From NCBI GenBank assembly GCA_900551665.1, contig URWW01000004.1, forward strand, positions 1 to 64,000: a DNA stretch of 64,000 nt, given 5' to 3'. The position numbers and the translations under genes are program-made. Of the stretch, positions 1 to 8,423 are shown one piece after another. Below the pieces are notes generated by a model that saw nothing but the letters and a program-made list of their open reading frames with translations, ran no database searches and was not told the origin of the DNA. This DNA is from an uncultured Collinsella sp. (GTDB taxonomy: Bacteria > Actinomycetota > Coriobacteriia > Coriobacteriales > Coriobacteriaceae). The first letter of the stretch is position 1; each line of letters begins with the position of its first letter.

Positions 1-74
1 CGGTCATCCAGCCCCGCCGTCCAAACAGCCGCCTGGACAAGGTGCGCCATATGTTCAGTAAGATTAGGGAGTAG
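1..74 (+). CDS. C-terminal fragment of an unidentified protein
   Basis: An open frame enters from the left edge (first full codon at 3) and ends at a TAG at 72-74. The visible 23 residues are basic and end in KVRHMFSKIRE. This is too short to name a family. It could also be chance, because the start lies outside the window. Confidence 0.3.
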   Translation, partial: VIQPRRPNSRLDKVRHMFSKIRE

Positions 75-399
75 TAAATTCCTTAGTTATGGGGGTATAA
101 ATTTGAATCCCTTTAGAACAAACCCTCATGACTATATGAATTGACCTGCTGACTCCAATGGAGATTGGAGGGCAACGGCCAGGGGTGACGACCCAGCGAG
201 TGCTATTTTGCGAGCTATGCGCATTGAAAGCGACCTTTCGTGGTATAAACTACTTGCCGGAAGCCGCGGCTTTCAGAGTACGGCTTACGTGTACGTTTAA
301 CCTCCGTGGGCGACGGGGTGCCGCAAGGCGTAGAATATCGCCCACCTGTAGGGGCCTGCAGCGATGCGGGCCCCGCTTCGTATGAAGGGGGCGTAACCG
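75..399 (+). other. Leader region upstream of toxin-like gene, with two hairpins
   Basis: No convincing gene is seen here. The first 200 bases are AT-rich compared with the surroundings. An inverted repeat GTGGGCGA (306-313) / TCGCCCAC (338-345) is followed by GGGGCC (351-356) / GGCCCC (369-374), ending 25 bases before the toxin-like ATG. In type III toxin-antitoxin loci this position holds an RNA antitoxin made of tandem repeats followed by a leaky terminator. I see the terminator-like hairpin, but no clear tandem repeat and no T-run. Confidence 0.35.
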
Positions 400-849
400 A
401 TGAAGATCGTGTCCATCTCCCAGGACTTCTTCGACCTCGTCGAGGGCGACCGCGAGTTCATGCTTAAGCACAATCGCCCCTGCATCGTGGTGGTGAGGCT
501 GCGTTTCCGCGCGAAGCGCAGGGACTTCGCCGTACCGCTGCGTTCCAACATCGCCCCTAACGTACCCAAAGACCAGTACTTTGCGTTGCCACCCCGCCCC
601 ACGACGCGCCCCGGCTGCCGCCACGGCATCCACTACATCAAGATGTTCCCCATAACCAAGTCCTACCAGCGCCGCTTCAGGACCGAGGGCTCGGCCTACT
701 ACGAGACGCTCCAGCGCATCATCGACGGCAACACCAAGCGCATTGTCTCCGAGTGCCAGGCATACCTCGACCGCTACGAGCGCGAGGGAAGGCCTCGCTT
801 TGCCGTCGACATCGACCGCATCGTGGGGCTGCTGGAGGGCGAGAAGTAG
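400..849 (+). CDS. Probable type III toxin, ToxN/AbiQ/TenpN-like endoribonuclease
   Basis: A 149-residue protein of the size of ToxN-type toxins. The pattern of an N-terminal beta strand (MKIVSISQDFF), a conserved RPCIVVVRLRF strand, AVPLRSNI near residue 45, and HGIHYIKMFPI near residue 77, followed by a helical C-terminus, matches my recollection of the TenpIN branch, where an (A/I)PxRS motif precedes a G(L/I)xYxK motif. Family members cut RNA and are held by a repeated RNA antitoxin. The start was chosen at the ATG after the GGGGGCG stretch. No repeat RNA is recognised upstream, so the gene may be an orphan or the antitoxin may be divergent. The assignment is by eye and moderate; a plain hypothetical protein remains possible. 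Confidence 0.5.
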   Translation: MKIVSISQDFFDLVEGDREFMLKHNRPCIVVVRLRFRAKRRDFAVPLRSNIAPNVPKDQYFALPPRPTTRPGCRHGIHYIKMFPITKSYQRRFRTEGSAYYETLQRIIDGNTKRIVSECQAYLDRYEREGRPRFAVDIDRIVGLLEGEK

Positions 850-989
850 GGCACCTCGGCTCAGTCTCGAGCCATGCGGAGTCGCTCCGCATTTTTGAAC
901 GCCGCGCGCCCCAAATACCCGAGAAGCGGGCCATGAGGTGCGGCGGCGCACTCGTGCCCAGCGCGCAGCCATCTCCATCGGCGTCTACG

Positions 990-1080
990 GTGCGCTACAA
1001 CATCACGGGCAAACCGCCTGACAAGCCGAACATCCTGATCGTTCCGTCTATGAGCTACGTTGCCGTGCGGGGCAAGGGAC
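990..1080 (+). pseudogene. Remnant of GyrI-like small-molecule-binding protein
   Basis: About 30 codons (frame beginning VRYNITGKPPDKPNI) resemble the start of GyrI-like domain proteins, whose hallmark is a (P)xxxYVAVRGKG strand; here the text reads SMSYVAVRGKG. The similarity stops abruptly at about 1080, where a different frame with a different family begins. No start codon or upstream coding sequence is apparent, so this is a gene scrap. Confidence 0.5.
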
Positions 1081-1081
1081 C

Positions 1082-1735
1082 GTCGATGACGACTTCGACG
1101 GGTTCATCAGGTGCGGCGGGCTCGCTGGGTCCTACGATTACGATGAGATCTCGGAGTCGTACGGCTACATCCGTGACGTCTACAAGACCATCCTCACGCG
1201 CGACCTTGTTCAAAAGTTCTCGCTGCCTGATTCTACCGTGCTGGAGAGTTTGGCCGAGTACATGATGGACAATTCCGGCAACCTCAACTCGCCCAACAAC
1301 ATCGCCAATGTGCTCGACGCCAACAGGGTTCCCACCAACCACGTCACTGTCGGGCGCTACATCTCCCACCTCCGCGATGTCTTCGTCTTCTATGAGGCAA
1401 AACGCTACGACATTAGGGGGAAGAAGTACCTGAGCACGCAGACGAAGCATTACGTATGCGACTCGGGTATGCGCTATGCGGTCCTGGGAACGCGCGACAT
1501 GGACTGGGGGCGCATGTACGAGAACGCGGCCTTCCTGGAGCTGATGAGGCGAGGCTACAAGACCTACGTCGGGAAGCTGTACCAAAAGGAGGTCGACTCC
1601 GTCGCGAAGAGGGGGCCGGAGCTCGTCTACATCCAGGTGAGTGACGACATCAGCTTCGATTCGACGCTCGAGAGGGAGCTCGCGCCTGCATGGGAGGCGC
1701 CGTCGTCATATGGGCGGCCGAAAGCGAACGATTAG
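1082..1735 (+). pseudogene. Truncated AAA ATPase remnant (DUF4143 part)
   Basis: The frame is open from 1082 and reads through FDGFIRCGGLAG, YIRDVYKTILTRDL and GRYISHLRDVFVFY to VGKLYQKEVD. These are the DUF4143 region motifs of the AAA_14/DUF4143 ATPases common in gut bacteria. The N-terminal ATPase with Walker A is missing, and the extreme C-terminus is replaced by unrelated sequence after RELAP, ending at TAG 1733-1735. There is no start near the left edge; an internal GTG at 1238 is fortuitous. It is joined head-on to the GyrI scrap, which implies deletion or recombination at about 1080. Confidence 0.65.
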
Positions 1736-1808
1736 CCTTTTGCTAAACAAGCTTAATCAGCTACAAGTTTTCAATGGCGTCGTTGAGACGGTCGAAGGGA
1801 TGGATGTC

Positions 1809-1850
1809 AAAGGAGGGTCCTGGGTACATCGCCCAGGACCCTCCTTGTTT
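1809..1850. terminator. Strong hairpin, probably terminator of the parE-parC operon
   Basis: Perfect 15-base arms: 1810-1824 (AAGGAGGGTCCTGGG) and 1832-1846, with a 7-base loop. On the plus strand it is followed by GTTT, and on the minus strand by TTGACAT. It lies 67 bases beyond the parC stop codon on the minus strand, so it most likely ends that operon. Confidence 0.75.
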
Positions 1851-1916
1851 AGCATTTACGGAACGCAATTGCACGTGGAGGCTGCTCGAATCGAATGTGT
1901 TTCGCCCGCGTCGCCC

Positions 1917-4157
1917 CTAGTCGAACAGGCTCGGCATATCGTCGTCTTTCATGAGGGCGCCGGCGGAGGGCAGACTCTGGGCGGTGAACTTCTCGGCGGA
2001 GACGCCGGCGCCCAGCACCTCCTCGACCGTGCTCACGGTGGTAATGGCGCGGCCCTTCTTGGCGGTGAACGCCTGGACACCCTGCGTGTTGGTGGTCGTC
2101 TTGGTCTTGAGCAGCGACGTGTTGAAGTTCATCAGACGGTAGTCGCTCGAGACCAGCGCGATGTCGCGGTCTTCCTTGAGCACCTGCGCATACAGCAGCT
2201 TGGACCCGCCGTAGATGGCGTTCTTAAGACGCTTGCGGTTGGTCTTGGTGACGTAGCCAGCGAGCGCGACGCGCACCGCGCGCCCGTTCTCAAAGACGAA
2301 CAGCACATCGGCCTTGTAATCCTCCGGGTCGATGACCCAGATCACGCTCTCGTCGGGGTCCATCTCCAGGTCGGTGGGCAGGTACGCGCCTAGCTGCGCG
2401 GACTTGGTGTCCTCAAACGCTGCGACCTTGCACTTGTACACCTGGCTCTTGTTGGTGAACACCAAAAGCTCGTGCGTGTTGGCGGACGGAAACTCGATGA
2501 AGGGCTCATCGCCGTCTTTGTATTTGAGCTCCGCGGCCTTGCGCAGAACGCGGTCCGTCATCTTTTTGAGGTAGCCCTCGCGTGAGAGCATGATGGTGAC
2601 CGGATACTCCTCAACCTCGGGCTCCAGGCTCACCTCGATGACGTCGGACGGCTCGATCCTGCCCGTGCGGCGCGGCATGACGTACTTCTTGTTGACCGCG
2701 GCCAGCTCGTCGCGGATGACCTTCTTGATGTTGTCCTCGCTCGAGAGGATCTCCTCAAGCTCGGCGATCTCGGCCTCGAGCTTGGCGATGTCCTTGGTGC
2801 GGTTGAGGATGTACTCCTCGTTGATGTTGCGCAGCTTGAGCTCGGCCACGAACTCCGCCTGCGTCTCGTCGATACAGAAGCCGCGCATCAGGTTGGGGAC
2901 GACCTCGGCCTCGAGCTTGGTGCCGCGGATGATGGCGATGGCCTTGTCGATGTCGAGCAGGATGGCCTCGAGGCCGTGCAGCAGGTGCAGGCGCTCGGAC
3001 TTCTTGCCCAGATCAAAGCTCACGCGCCGACGCGTGGACTGGATGCGCCATGCCACCCACTCATGCAGGATCTGGCGCACGCCCATGACGCGGGGGTAGC
3101 CGTCCACCAGCACGTTGAAGTTGCACGAGAACGAGTCCTGCAGCGTGGTGGTGCGATAGAGTTTGGCCATGAGCTTGTCGGGGTCCACGCCGCGCTTGAG
3201 GTCGATGGCGATGCGCAGGCCGGAGAGGTCGGTCTCATCTCGGATGTCGGCGATCTCGCGCACCTTGCCCTCTTTGGAGAGCTTGACGATGCGGTCGATG
3301 ATCACATCTGTCTTGGTGGTGTAGGGGATCTCGTAGACCTCGATGATGCGCTCTTCGGGGACCCAGCGCCAGCGCGAACGGATCTGGAAGCTGCCCAGGC
3401 CCGTCTCGATGATGCGCTCCATCTCCTCGCGGCGGTAGATGATCTCGCCGCCGGTGGAGAAATCGGGCATGGGCATGTACTCGAGTAGGTCGCAGTCTGG
3501 ATCGTCGAGGAAGTGCATGGTGGCACAGCAGACCTCGTTGAGGTTGAAGCCGCAGATGTCGGATGCCATGGCCACGCCGATGCCCTTGTTGGCCGAGACC
3601 AGGATGTTGGGGAACGTGGTGGGCAGCAGGCGCGGCTCCTTCATGGCGCCGTCGTAGCTGTCCACGAAGTCGACCGGGTCCTTGTCGATGTCCTTGAAGA
3701 TCTCGGCGCAGATGGGGGAGAGCTTGGCCTCGGTGTAACGCGAGGCGGCGTAGGTCAGGTCGCCCGAGTAGTACTTGCCAAAGTTGCCCTTGGACTCCAC
3801 GAACGGGGCGAGCAGCGCCTCGTTGCCCGTGGCGAGGCGGACCATCGTCTCGTAGATGGCGGCGTCGCCGTGCGGGTTGAGCTTCATGGTCTGGCCCACG
3901 ATGTTGGCGCTCTTCTGGCGCTCGCCCTTGAGCAGGCCCATCTTGTACATGGTGTACAGCAGCTTGCGGTGCGAGGGCTTGAAGCCGTCGATCTCGGGGA
4001 ACGCGCGCGAGACGTTGGTGCTCATGGCGTAGGGCATGTAGTTGGTCTCGAGCGTCTCCGTGATGGGCTGCGCCGTGACCTCCGAATGCAGGCCGATGAC
4101 GTTGTCGGCGTTGACCTGCTTCTTCTTGTTGGGGGTGTTGGTTTTCTTCTTAGCCAC
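1917..4157 (-). CDS. parC: DNA topoisomerase IV subunit A (GyrA/ParC family)
   Basis: A 746-residue type IIA topoisomerase breakage-reunion subunit. It cuts and rejoins both DNA strands and works with the ATPase subunit encoded just upstream. The catalytic tyrosine is Tyr141 in SRYTEAKLS; RAFPEIDGFKPSHRK near residue 51 and NPHGDAAIYE near 94 are family motifs. A coiled coil follows at about 440-490, with beta-pinwheel-like sequence after it. No GyrA-box (QRRGGKG-like) is visible, which favours ParC over GyrA. The start is a GTG at 4157 (VAKKKTNTPN) with AGAGGA just before it; the frame stays open 66 codons further but that part is low-complexity. The C-terminus is shorter than a full GyrA. 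Confidence 0.8.
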   Translation of the reverse strand: MAKKKTNTPNKKKQVNADNVIGLHSEVTAQPITETLETNYMPYAMSTNVSRAFPEIDGFKPSHRKLLYTMYKMGLLKGERQKSANIVGQTMKLNPHGDAAIYETMVRLATGNEALLAPFVESKGNFGKYYSGDLTYAASRYTEAKLSPICAEIFKDIDKDPVDFVDSYDGAMKEPRLLPTTFPNILVSANKGIGVAMASDICGFNLNEVCCATMHFLDDPDCDLLEYMPMPDFSTGGEIIYRREEMERIIETGLGSFQIRSRWRWVPEERIIEVYEIPYTTKTDVIIDRIVKLSKEGKVREIADIRDETDLSGLRIAIDLKRGVDPDKLMAKLYRTTTLQDSFSCNFNVLVDGYPRVMGVRQILHEWVAWRIQSTRRRVSFDLGKKSERLHLLHGLEAILLDIDKAIAIIRGTKLEAEVVPNLMRGFCIDETQAEFVAELKLRNINEEYILNRTKDIAKLEAEIAELEEILSSEDNIKKVIRDELAAVNKKYVMPRRTGRIEPSDVIEVSLEPEVEEYPVTIMLSREGYLKKMTDRVLRKAAELKYKDGDEPFIEFPSANTHELLVFTNKSQVYKCKVAAFEDTKSAQLGAYLPTDLEMDPDESVIWVIDPEDYKADVLFVFENGRAVRVALAGYVTKTNRKRLKNAIYGGSKLLYAQVLKEDRDIALVSSDYRLMNFNTSLLKTKTTTNTQGVQAFTAKKGRAITTVSTVEEVLGAGVSAEKFTAQSLPSAGALMKDDDMPSLFD

Positions 4158-4284
4158 GATTTCCTCTTGATGCTTCCTTTGGGGCCGTTGTGCTGTAGCG
4201 CGTGCGGGGCCGCCGGATGGCGGGCGCGGGGCTTGTCGCGGGCTGACGCCGCTTGTCCTGGCCGCCCGTCCTGGCCGTCCGTCC

Positions 4285-6282
4285 TTACTGCAGGTCCAGC
4301 TGGTCGAGATACTCCTTGCCGTGCTCGGCGATATGGCGCTTGCGGCCGGCCTCATCGTTGCCCAGCAGCAGGTTGAACATGGACTCCATCTTGGCCACGT
4401 CCTCGGGCTCCACCTTGATCAGGCGGCGCGTCTCGGGGTTCATGGTGGTGAGCCACATCATGTCCGGGTCATTCTCACCAAGACCCTTGGAGCGGTTGAT
4501 GGAGCACTTCTGGTCGCCGATCTCGGCCAGGATGGCGTTCTTCTCGAGCTCGGTGTAGGCGAAGTAGGTCTTCTCCTTGCAGTTGATCTCATACAGCGGC
4601 GACTCGGCGATGTACACGTAGCCCTCGTCGATGAGCGTGGGGACCAGGCGGTAGAGCATCGTCAGGATGAGCGTGCGGATGTGGTAGCCGTCCACGTCGG
4701 CGTCCGTACAGATGATGACCTTGCTCCAGTTGAGGTTGTCCAGGTCAAAGGCGCCCAGGTTCTTGATGCGCTTGTCCTTGATTTCCACGCCGCAGCCCAG
4801 CACGCGCATGAGGTCCATAATGACGTCGGATTTGAAGATGCGCGGGTAGTCCTCCTTCAGGCAGTTGAGGATCTTGCCGCGGACGGGCATGACGCCCTGG
4901 AACTCGGCATCGCGCGAGGTGCGGATGGCGCCCGCCGCCGAGTCGCCCTCTACGATGTAGACCTCGCGACGGGTCTTGTCCTTGGAGCGGCAGTCGATGA
5001 ACTTCTGCACGCGGTTTGCCATGTCGGTCTTCTGCTGCAGGTTTGTTTTGATGCTCTGGCGGGTCTTCTCGGCGTTCTCACGCGAGCGCTTGTTGATGAG
5101 CACCTGCTCCATGATCTTGTTGGCGGCGTCTTTGTTCTCGATCAGGTAGGTCGCCAGGCGCTCCTTAAAGAACGCCGTCATGGACTGCTGGATGAAGCGG
5201 TTGTTGATGGCCTTTTTGGTTTGGTTCTCGTACGAGGTCTGGGTGGAGAAGCAGTTGGTCACCAGCACCAGGCAGTCTTGGACGTCCTGCCACTTGATGG
5301 AGCTCTCGTTTTTGTTGTACTTACCCTGTTGCTTGATGTAGGCGTCGATCGCGCTGGTAAGCGCGCTGCGTGCGGCCTTCTCGGGCGAGCCGCCGTTCTC
5401 GAGCCACGAGGAGTTGTGGTAGTACTCCTGCATCTGGAAGGTGCGCGAGAAGCACAGGCAGGCCGTGATCTTGACGTTGTAGTCGGGCAGGTCCTCACGG
5501 TCGCGGCCGCGGCGCTCAGCCTCGATGAAGAAGGGCTCGGTGAGGTAGTCGGCGCCCACCTTCTCGAGCACGTAGTCCTCGATGCCCTTGGGATAGCAGA
5601 AGTCCTCTTCGGCGAACTCGCCGTCGTCGCCCTCGATGCGCAGGCGGAAGGTCACGTTGGCGTTGACCACGGCCTGACGGCGCATGGTCTCGCGGTACCA
5701 CTCGTGGGGGATGCTGATCGAGGTGAAGACCTCCAGGTCCGGGCGCCACTTGATGGTGGTGCCGGTGCGGCCCTCGTCTGAGGGTTCGATCTCGAGCGCC
5801 TTCTTCTTGGCGCCGACGACCTTGCCCTTCTTGAAGTGGAGGGAGTACTTGTTGCCGTCGCGCCAGACCGTGACGTCCATGTACTCGGAGGCGTACTGGG
5901 TTGCGCAGGAGCCCAGGCCGTTGGTGCCCAGCGAGAAGTCGTAGTCGCCGCCCTCGTTGTTGTTGTACTTGCCGCCGGCGTAGAGCTCGCAGAAGACGAG
6001 CTCCCAGTTAAAGCGCTTCTCGGATGGGTTCCAATCGAGCGGGCAGCCGCGGCCGTTGTCCTCGACCTGGATGGAGCCGTCGCGGAAGGCGGTGAGGGTG
6101 ATGAGCTTGCCGTAGCCCTGGCGCGCCTCGTCGACGGCGTTGGACAGGATCTCAAAGGCGGCGTGCGCGCAGCCGTCGAGCCCGTCCGAGCCGAAGATGA
6201 CGGCGGGGCGCAGGCGTACGCGCTCCTCGTCCTTGAGCTGACGGATGCTGTCGTTGCCATAGTTTGCGGTGTTCTTTGCCAT
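4285..6282 (-). CDS. parE: DNA topoisomerase IV subunit B (GyrB/ParE family)
   Basis: A 665-residue ATPase subunit. The GHKL ATP site is visible as ILSNAVDEARQG (residues 45-56), VEDNGRG (73-79) and GTNGLGSC. The TOPRIM glutamate is in EGDSAAGA near 441, and the metal-binding DADVDG is near 525. ISINRSKGLGENDP-like sequence near the end fits the family. Several motifs are divergent from standard GyrB (for example GTNGLGSC where GGLHGVG is usual), so this is a second paralogue rather than housekeeping gyrase. Start chosen at ATG 6282 with GAGAGAG before it; an in-frame ATG at 6327 lacks a site. parC follows after 127 bases, an operon. Confidence 0.8.
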   Translation of the reverse strand: MAKNTANYGNDSIRQLKDEERVRLRPAVIFGSDGLDGCAHAAFEILSNAVDEARQGYGKLITLTAFRDGSIQVEDNGRGCPLDWNPSEKRFNWELVFCELYAGGKYNNNEGGDYDFSLGTNGLGSCATQYASEYMDVTVWRDGNKYSLHFKKGKVVGAKKKALEIEPSDEGRTGTTIKWRPDLEVFTSISIPHEWYRETMRRQAVVNANVTFRLRIEGDDGEFAEEDFCYPKGIEDYVLEKVGADYLTEPFFIEAERRGRDREDLPDYNVKITACLCFSRTFQMQEYYHNSSWLENGGSPEKAARSALTSAIDAYIKQQGKYNKNESSIKWQDVQDCLVLVTNCFSTQTSYENQTKKAINNRFIQQSMTAFFKERLATYLIENKDAANKIMEQVLINKRSRENAEKTRQSIKTNLQQKTDMANRVQKFIDCRSKDKTRREVYIVEGDSAAGAIRTSRDAEFQGVMPVRGKILNCLKEDYPRIFKSDVIMDLMRVLGCGVEIKDKRIKNLGAFDLDNLNWSKVIICTDADVDGYHIRTLILTMLYRLVPTLIDEGYVYIAESPLYEINCKEKTYFAYTELEKNAILAEIGDQKCSINRSKGLGENDPDMMWLTTMNPETRRLIKVEPEDVAKMESMFNLLLGNDEAGRKRHIAEHGKEYLDQLDLQ

Positions 6283-6499
6283 GCTCGCTCTCTCGGTGGT
6301 TCCCTTTTGCGTCTTTGTAGCCATATAGATGAATACCGTAGCATAGCCCAGCTCGTGTTGGGTCTCGTCCAGTCGAAATCCATCGAACATGTGTTTGTAT
6401 ATTTAATGGGTGAGAGAGTTATGTAGGCTATAATTCAAGTCGTCATGCTGTGCAACGCCGCTTTGTTTCCCTTGGAAATGCGGAATGATAGCGCGCGGG

Positions 6500-6505
6500 T
6501 ATAAT
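6500..6505 (+). promoter_or_regulatory. -10 box upstream of the DUF4160 gene pair
   Basis: A perfect TATAAT preceded by GGG, 30 bases upstream of the ATG at 6536. No good -35 hexamer is found at 16-18 bases. Another TATAAT occurs at 6429-6434. Confidence 0.5.
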
Positions 6506-6535
6506 CTGGCGATAGAGTGGCTGTGGAGGTGCGTG

Positions 6536-6796
6536 ATGTTCTACAACTATGCGGAACTCGAGGACGGGACGCAACTGGCGTTTTCCAACGTTCTCGATGG
6601 TGGCGAGGTGCAGGTTTCTATCGAGCGACCCGTTGAGCTTGGGTTTGACTCCGCTATGTGCACGCTTCCTGCATTTGAGTGGTCGGAAATCGAGGGCTTC
6701 GACGAGGCTGACATCGCGCGTCTCGACTCCTTTGTCCACAACAACGCGCAGCTGATTTTGCGACTTGCTCGGGAGGCATCGAGGGAATATGCCTAG
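6536..6796 (+). CDS. Small acidic protein paired with DUF4160
   Basis: An 86-residue acidic protein beginning MFYNYAELEDGTQLAF. The start is chosen at ATG 6536 because GGAGG lies 7 bases before it. I recall this kind of protein only as a recurring partner placed directly before DUF4160 genes in gut bacteria; its function is unknown. Its last eight bases overlap the next start, so the two are translationally coupled. The arrangement looks like a toxin-antitoxin pair or a small complex, but no catalytic motif is visible. Confidence 0.6.
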   Translation: MFYNYAELEDGTQLAFSNVLDGGEVQVSIERPVELGFDSAMCTLPAFEWSEIEGFDEADIARLDSFVHNNAQLILRLAREASREYA

Positions 6797-7064
6797 GCTC
6801 TTCCTCTTCCAAGGTTTCGCTATCTTTTTTTGGACGGGTGAGGACGGTGAGCCCGTGCACGTTCACGTTGCGAAAGGCCGTCCCACCGTAGGGGCAACCA
6901 AGATTTGGCTGACGCGCAATGGCGGCTGTGTGCTTGCGAACAACGGCAGCAAGCTCAACAAGAAAGACCTTGCGAACGTGATGGACTTTATCCTCGCGAA
7001 CTACGACGAAATTTGCGAGCGTTGGAAAGCCTACTTCCACGGGGATATCAGCTTTTATAAGTAA
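6789..7064 (+). CDS. DUF4160 domain protein
   Basis: A 91-residue protein (start MPRLFLFQGFAIFF at 6789). The features of DUF4160 are present: a hydrophobic N-terminal strand, then GEPVHVHVAKG, where the HVHV pair is the family hallmark, and a C-terminal helix ending ICERWKAYFHG. DUF4160 proteins are usually found with a small partner (often DUF2442) and are treated as toxin-antitoxin-like, without a proven biochemical activity that I know of. The gene overlaps the upstream partner by 8 bases. Codon use and GC are slightly lower than in the neighbouring topoisomerase genes, consistent with an accessory gene. Confidence 0.7.
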   Translation: MPRLFLFQGFAIFFWTGEDGEPVHVHVAKGRPTVGATKIWLTRNGGCVLANNGSKLNKKDLANVMDFILANYDEICERWKAYFHGDISFYK

Positions 7065-7088
7065 GCTGCCGGATATTTCCATCCTCCG

Positions 7089-8162
7089 TTATCGGTGCTT
7101 TTCGCGCTTTGTAGCGCCTCGGCACCGCCGATATGCGGTTGATCGTGCGGCGCCGATCTTCTCGATCACGCCTTCTTGCTGCAGCTTCGAGAGGATGCGC
7201 TCCAGCGTGCGCTGACTCATCCCGGGATTGGAGTCAATGATCTCCCGCTTTGTGGCCGAGCCGATCAGCCGGTCGAAGAAGGCGCGAATAGCCTCCTCGT
7301 TGTCCGCGGGGGCGCCCACGAGAGGGAGCCTGTTGGCGAGCTCTCGGTAGCAGGCATCAATGATGCCGAGCATGTAGGTGACAAAGGGGGCGTAGTCGCT
7401 CTTTCCTTCCCGCCAGCCTTGGGAGCTTACGGCAAGGGCTTCGTAGTAGGTTTCTTTTGTGCGCTCGATCTCCTTCTCGATCGAGACGTACTTTCCCACG
7501 TCGTAGCCGGATCGATACATGAGCAGCAGCGTGAGCAGCCTGCTCATGTGCCCGTTGCCGTCGTTGAACGGGTGGATGCTCACAAAATCGAATGCGAACA
7601 CAAGGGACACGAGCAGGGGGTCGTGCGTTCGGGCATCTATCTGCTCGCGGTATTCGTTGCAGATGGCCTCGACGGCGTCGGGCGTCATGACGGCGGGCGT
7701 GGGAACAAAGCGCGCGACGAGTTCACCTTGCGCGCCTCCCTCAGCGATCATATTGTCCGAATCCTTCCATGTGCTCGCATGGGAATCGCCCGAATAGCGG
7801 TACAGGTCACGGTGGAGCTGCAAGATTACGCCAGGGGTGATCGGGATGTCATCATGGCTCTCGTGGATGAGGTCCAAAACGTAGCGGTAGCCGGCGATTT
7901 CGCGCTCATCACGGTTTCTGGGTTCGGCCTTTTCGAGCATGAGCTCGCGCAGGCGCCTGTCGGAGGTCGAGATGTTCTCGATTCTATTCGATGCGCTCGT
8001 ACTTTGAATCTTGGCAACTTCCACCAAAGCGGCGAAGTGGTCGGGGTGAGCGATGGAGAGCAGGGAGGTCTTACCTTTGTGCTCGCGGATACTCCCAAGA
8101 GCGGAGACGACCTCGGGGGTCATAAGGCTGCTGAGCGCTCGGTTGTAGTCGAATTGGGTCAA
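7089..8162 (-). CDS. Fic family protein with C-terminal winged helix
   Basis: A 357-residue Fic protein. The active-site loop is HPFNDGNGHMSR (residues 197-208), which has the catalytic His and the GNG turn but His where the canonical motif has the first Arg. An inhibitory-helix signature SNRIEN (58-63) fits the (S/T)xxxE(G/N) pattern, N-terminal to the Fic core, so this is a class II self-inhibited enzyme. Fic enzymes transfer AMP or related groups to protein targets. Residues about 290-350 (KREIIDSNPGMSQRTLERIL) look like a winged helix that could bind DNA, and the promoter carries repeated motifs. It is convergent with the DUF4160 gene, with a 24-base gap. Confidence 0.85.
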   Translation of the reverse strand: MTQFDYNRALSSLMTPEVVSALGSIREHKGKTSLLSIAHPDHFAALVEVAKIQSTSASNRIENISTSDRRLRELMLEKAEPRNRDEREIAGYRYVLDLIHESHDDIPITPGVILQLHRDLYRYSGDSHASTWKDSDNMIAEGGAQGELVARFVPTPAVMTPDAVEAICNEYREQIDARTHDPLLVSLVFAFDFVSIHPFNDGNGHMSRLLTLLLMYRSGYDVGKYVSIEKEIERTKETYYEALAVSSQGWREGKSDYAPFVTYMLGIIDACYRELANRLPLVGAPADNEEAIRAFFDRLIGSATKREIIDSNPGMSQRTLERILSKLQQEGVIEKIGAARSTAYRRCRGATKREKHR

Positions 8163-8223
8163 AGTATCCTCGCCATCTGCCTAGTATCCTCGACAAGTAT
8201 ATTAAATTTGGCGAAGATACTTT
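8161..8223 (-). promoter_or_regulatory. Three copies of an operator-like motif upstream of fic
   Basis: AGTATCCTCGCC (8163-8174) and AGTATCCTCGAC (8183-8194) are direct copies, and GGCGAAGATACT (8210-8221) is the same word inverted with one change. The minus-strand -10-like TATACT lies at 8196-8201, between the copies. The arrangement suggests a repressor site at the fic promoter, perhaps for the winged helix of Fic itself. Confidence 0.5.
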
Positions 8224-8373
8224 AGACGTGGCGAGAATTTGGTCAGCCTATCTTGGCCTTTCTTTCGAATTCGCCGACGACGCGGGCTATTGCTCTGTGT
8301 CCGAGCATTCATGGCGCTTGAACTTGGACGGCTGATACCCCGCCCTTTCCAATGCCACCCCATGCCGCGGCGA

Positions 8374-8379
8374 TATAAT
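8374..8379 (+). promoter_or_regulatory. -10 box of the restriction-modification operon
   Basis: TATAAT, 45 bases upstream of the first gene of the hsdM/hsdS operon at 8424. No strong -35 element is seen. Confidence 0.5.
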
Positions 8380-8423
8380 GTTGTAAACGCATTTGTATTG
8401 CATTTCGAGCGATGGGAGTGCAG

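Noticed and set aside
250..978. Minus-strand frames across the toxin-like gene
   Set aside because: Shadow frames; the plus-strand gene has the better start and a recognisable motif pattern.
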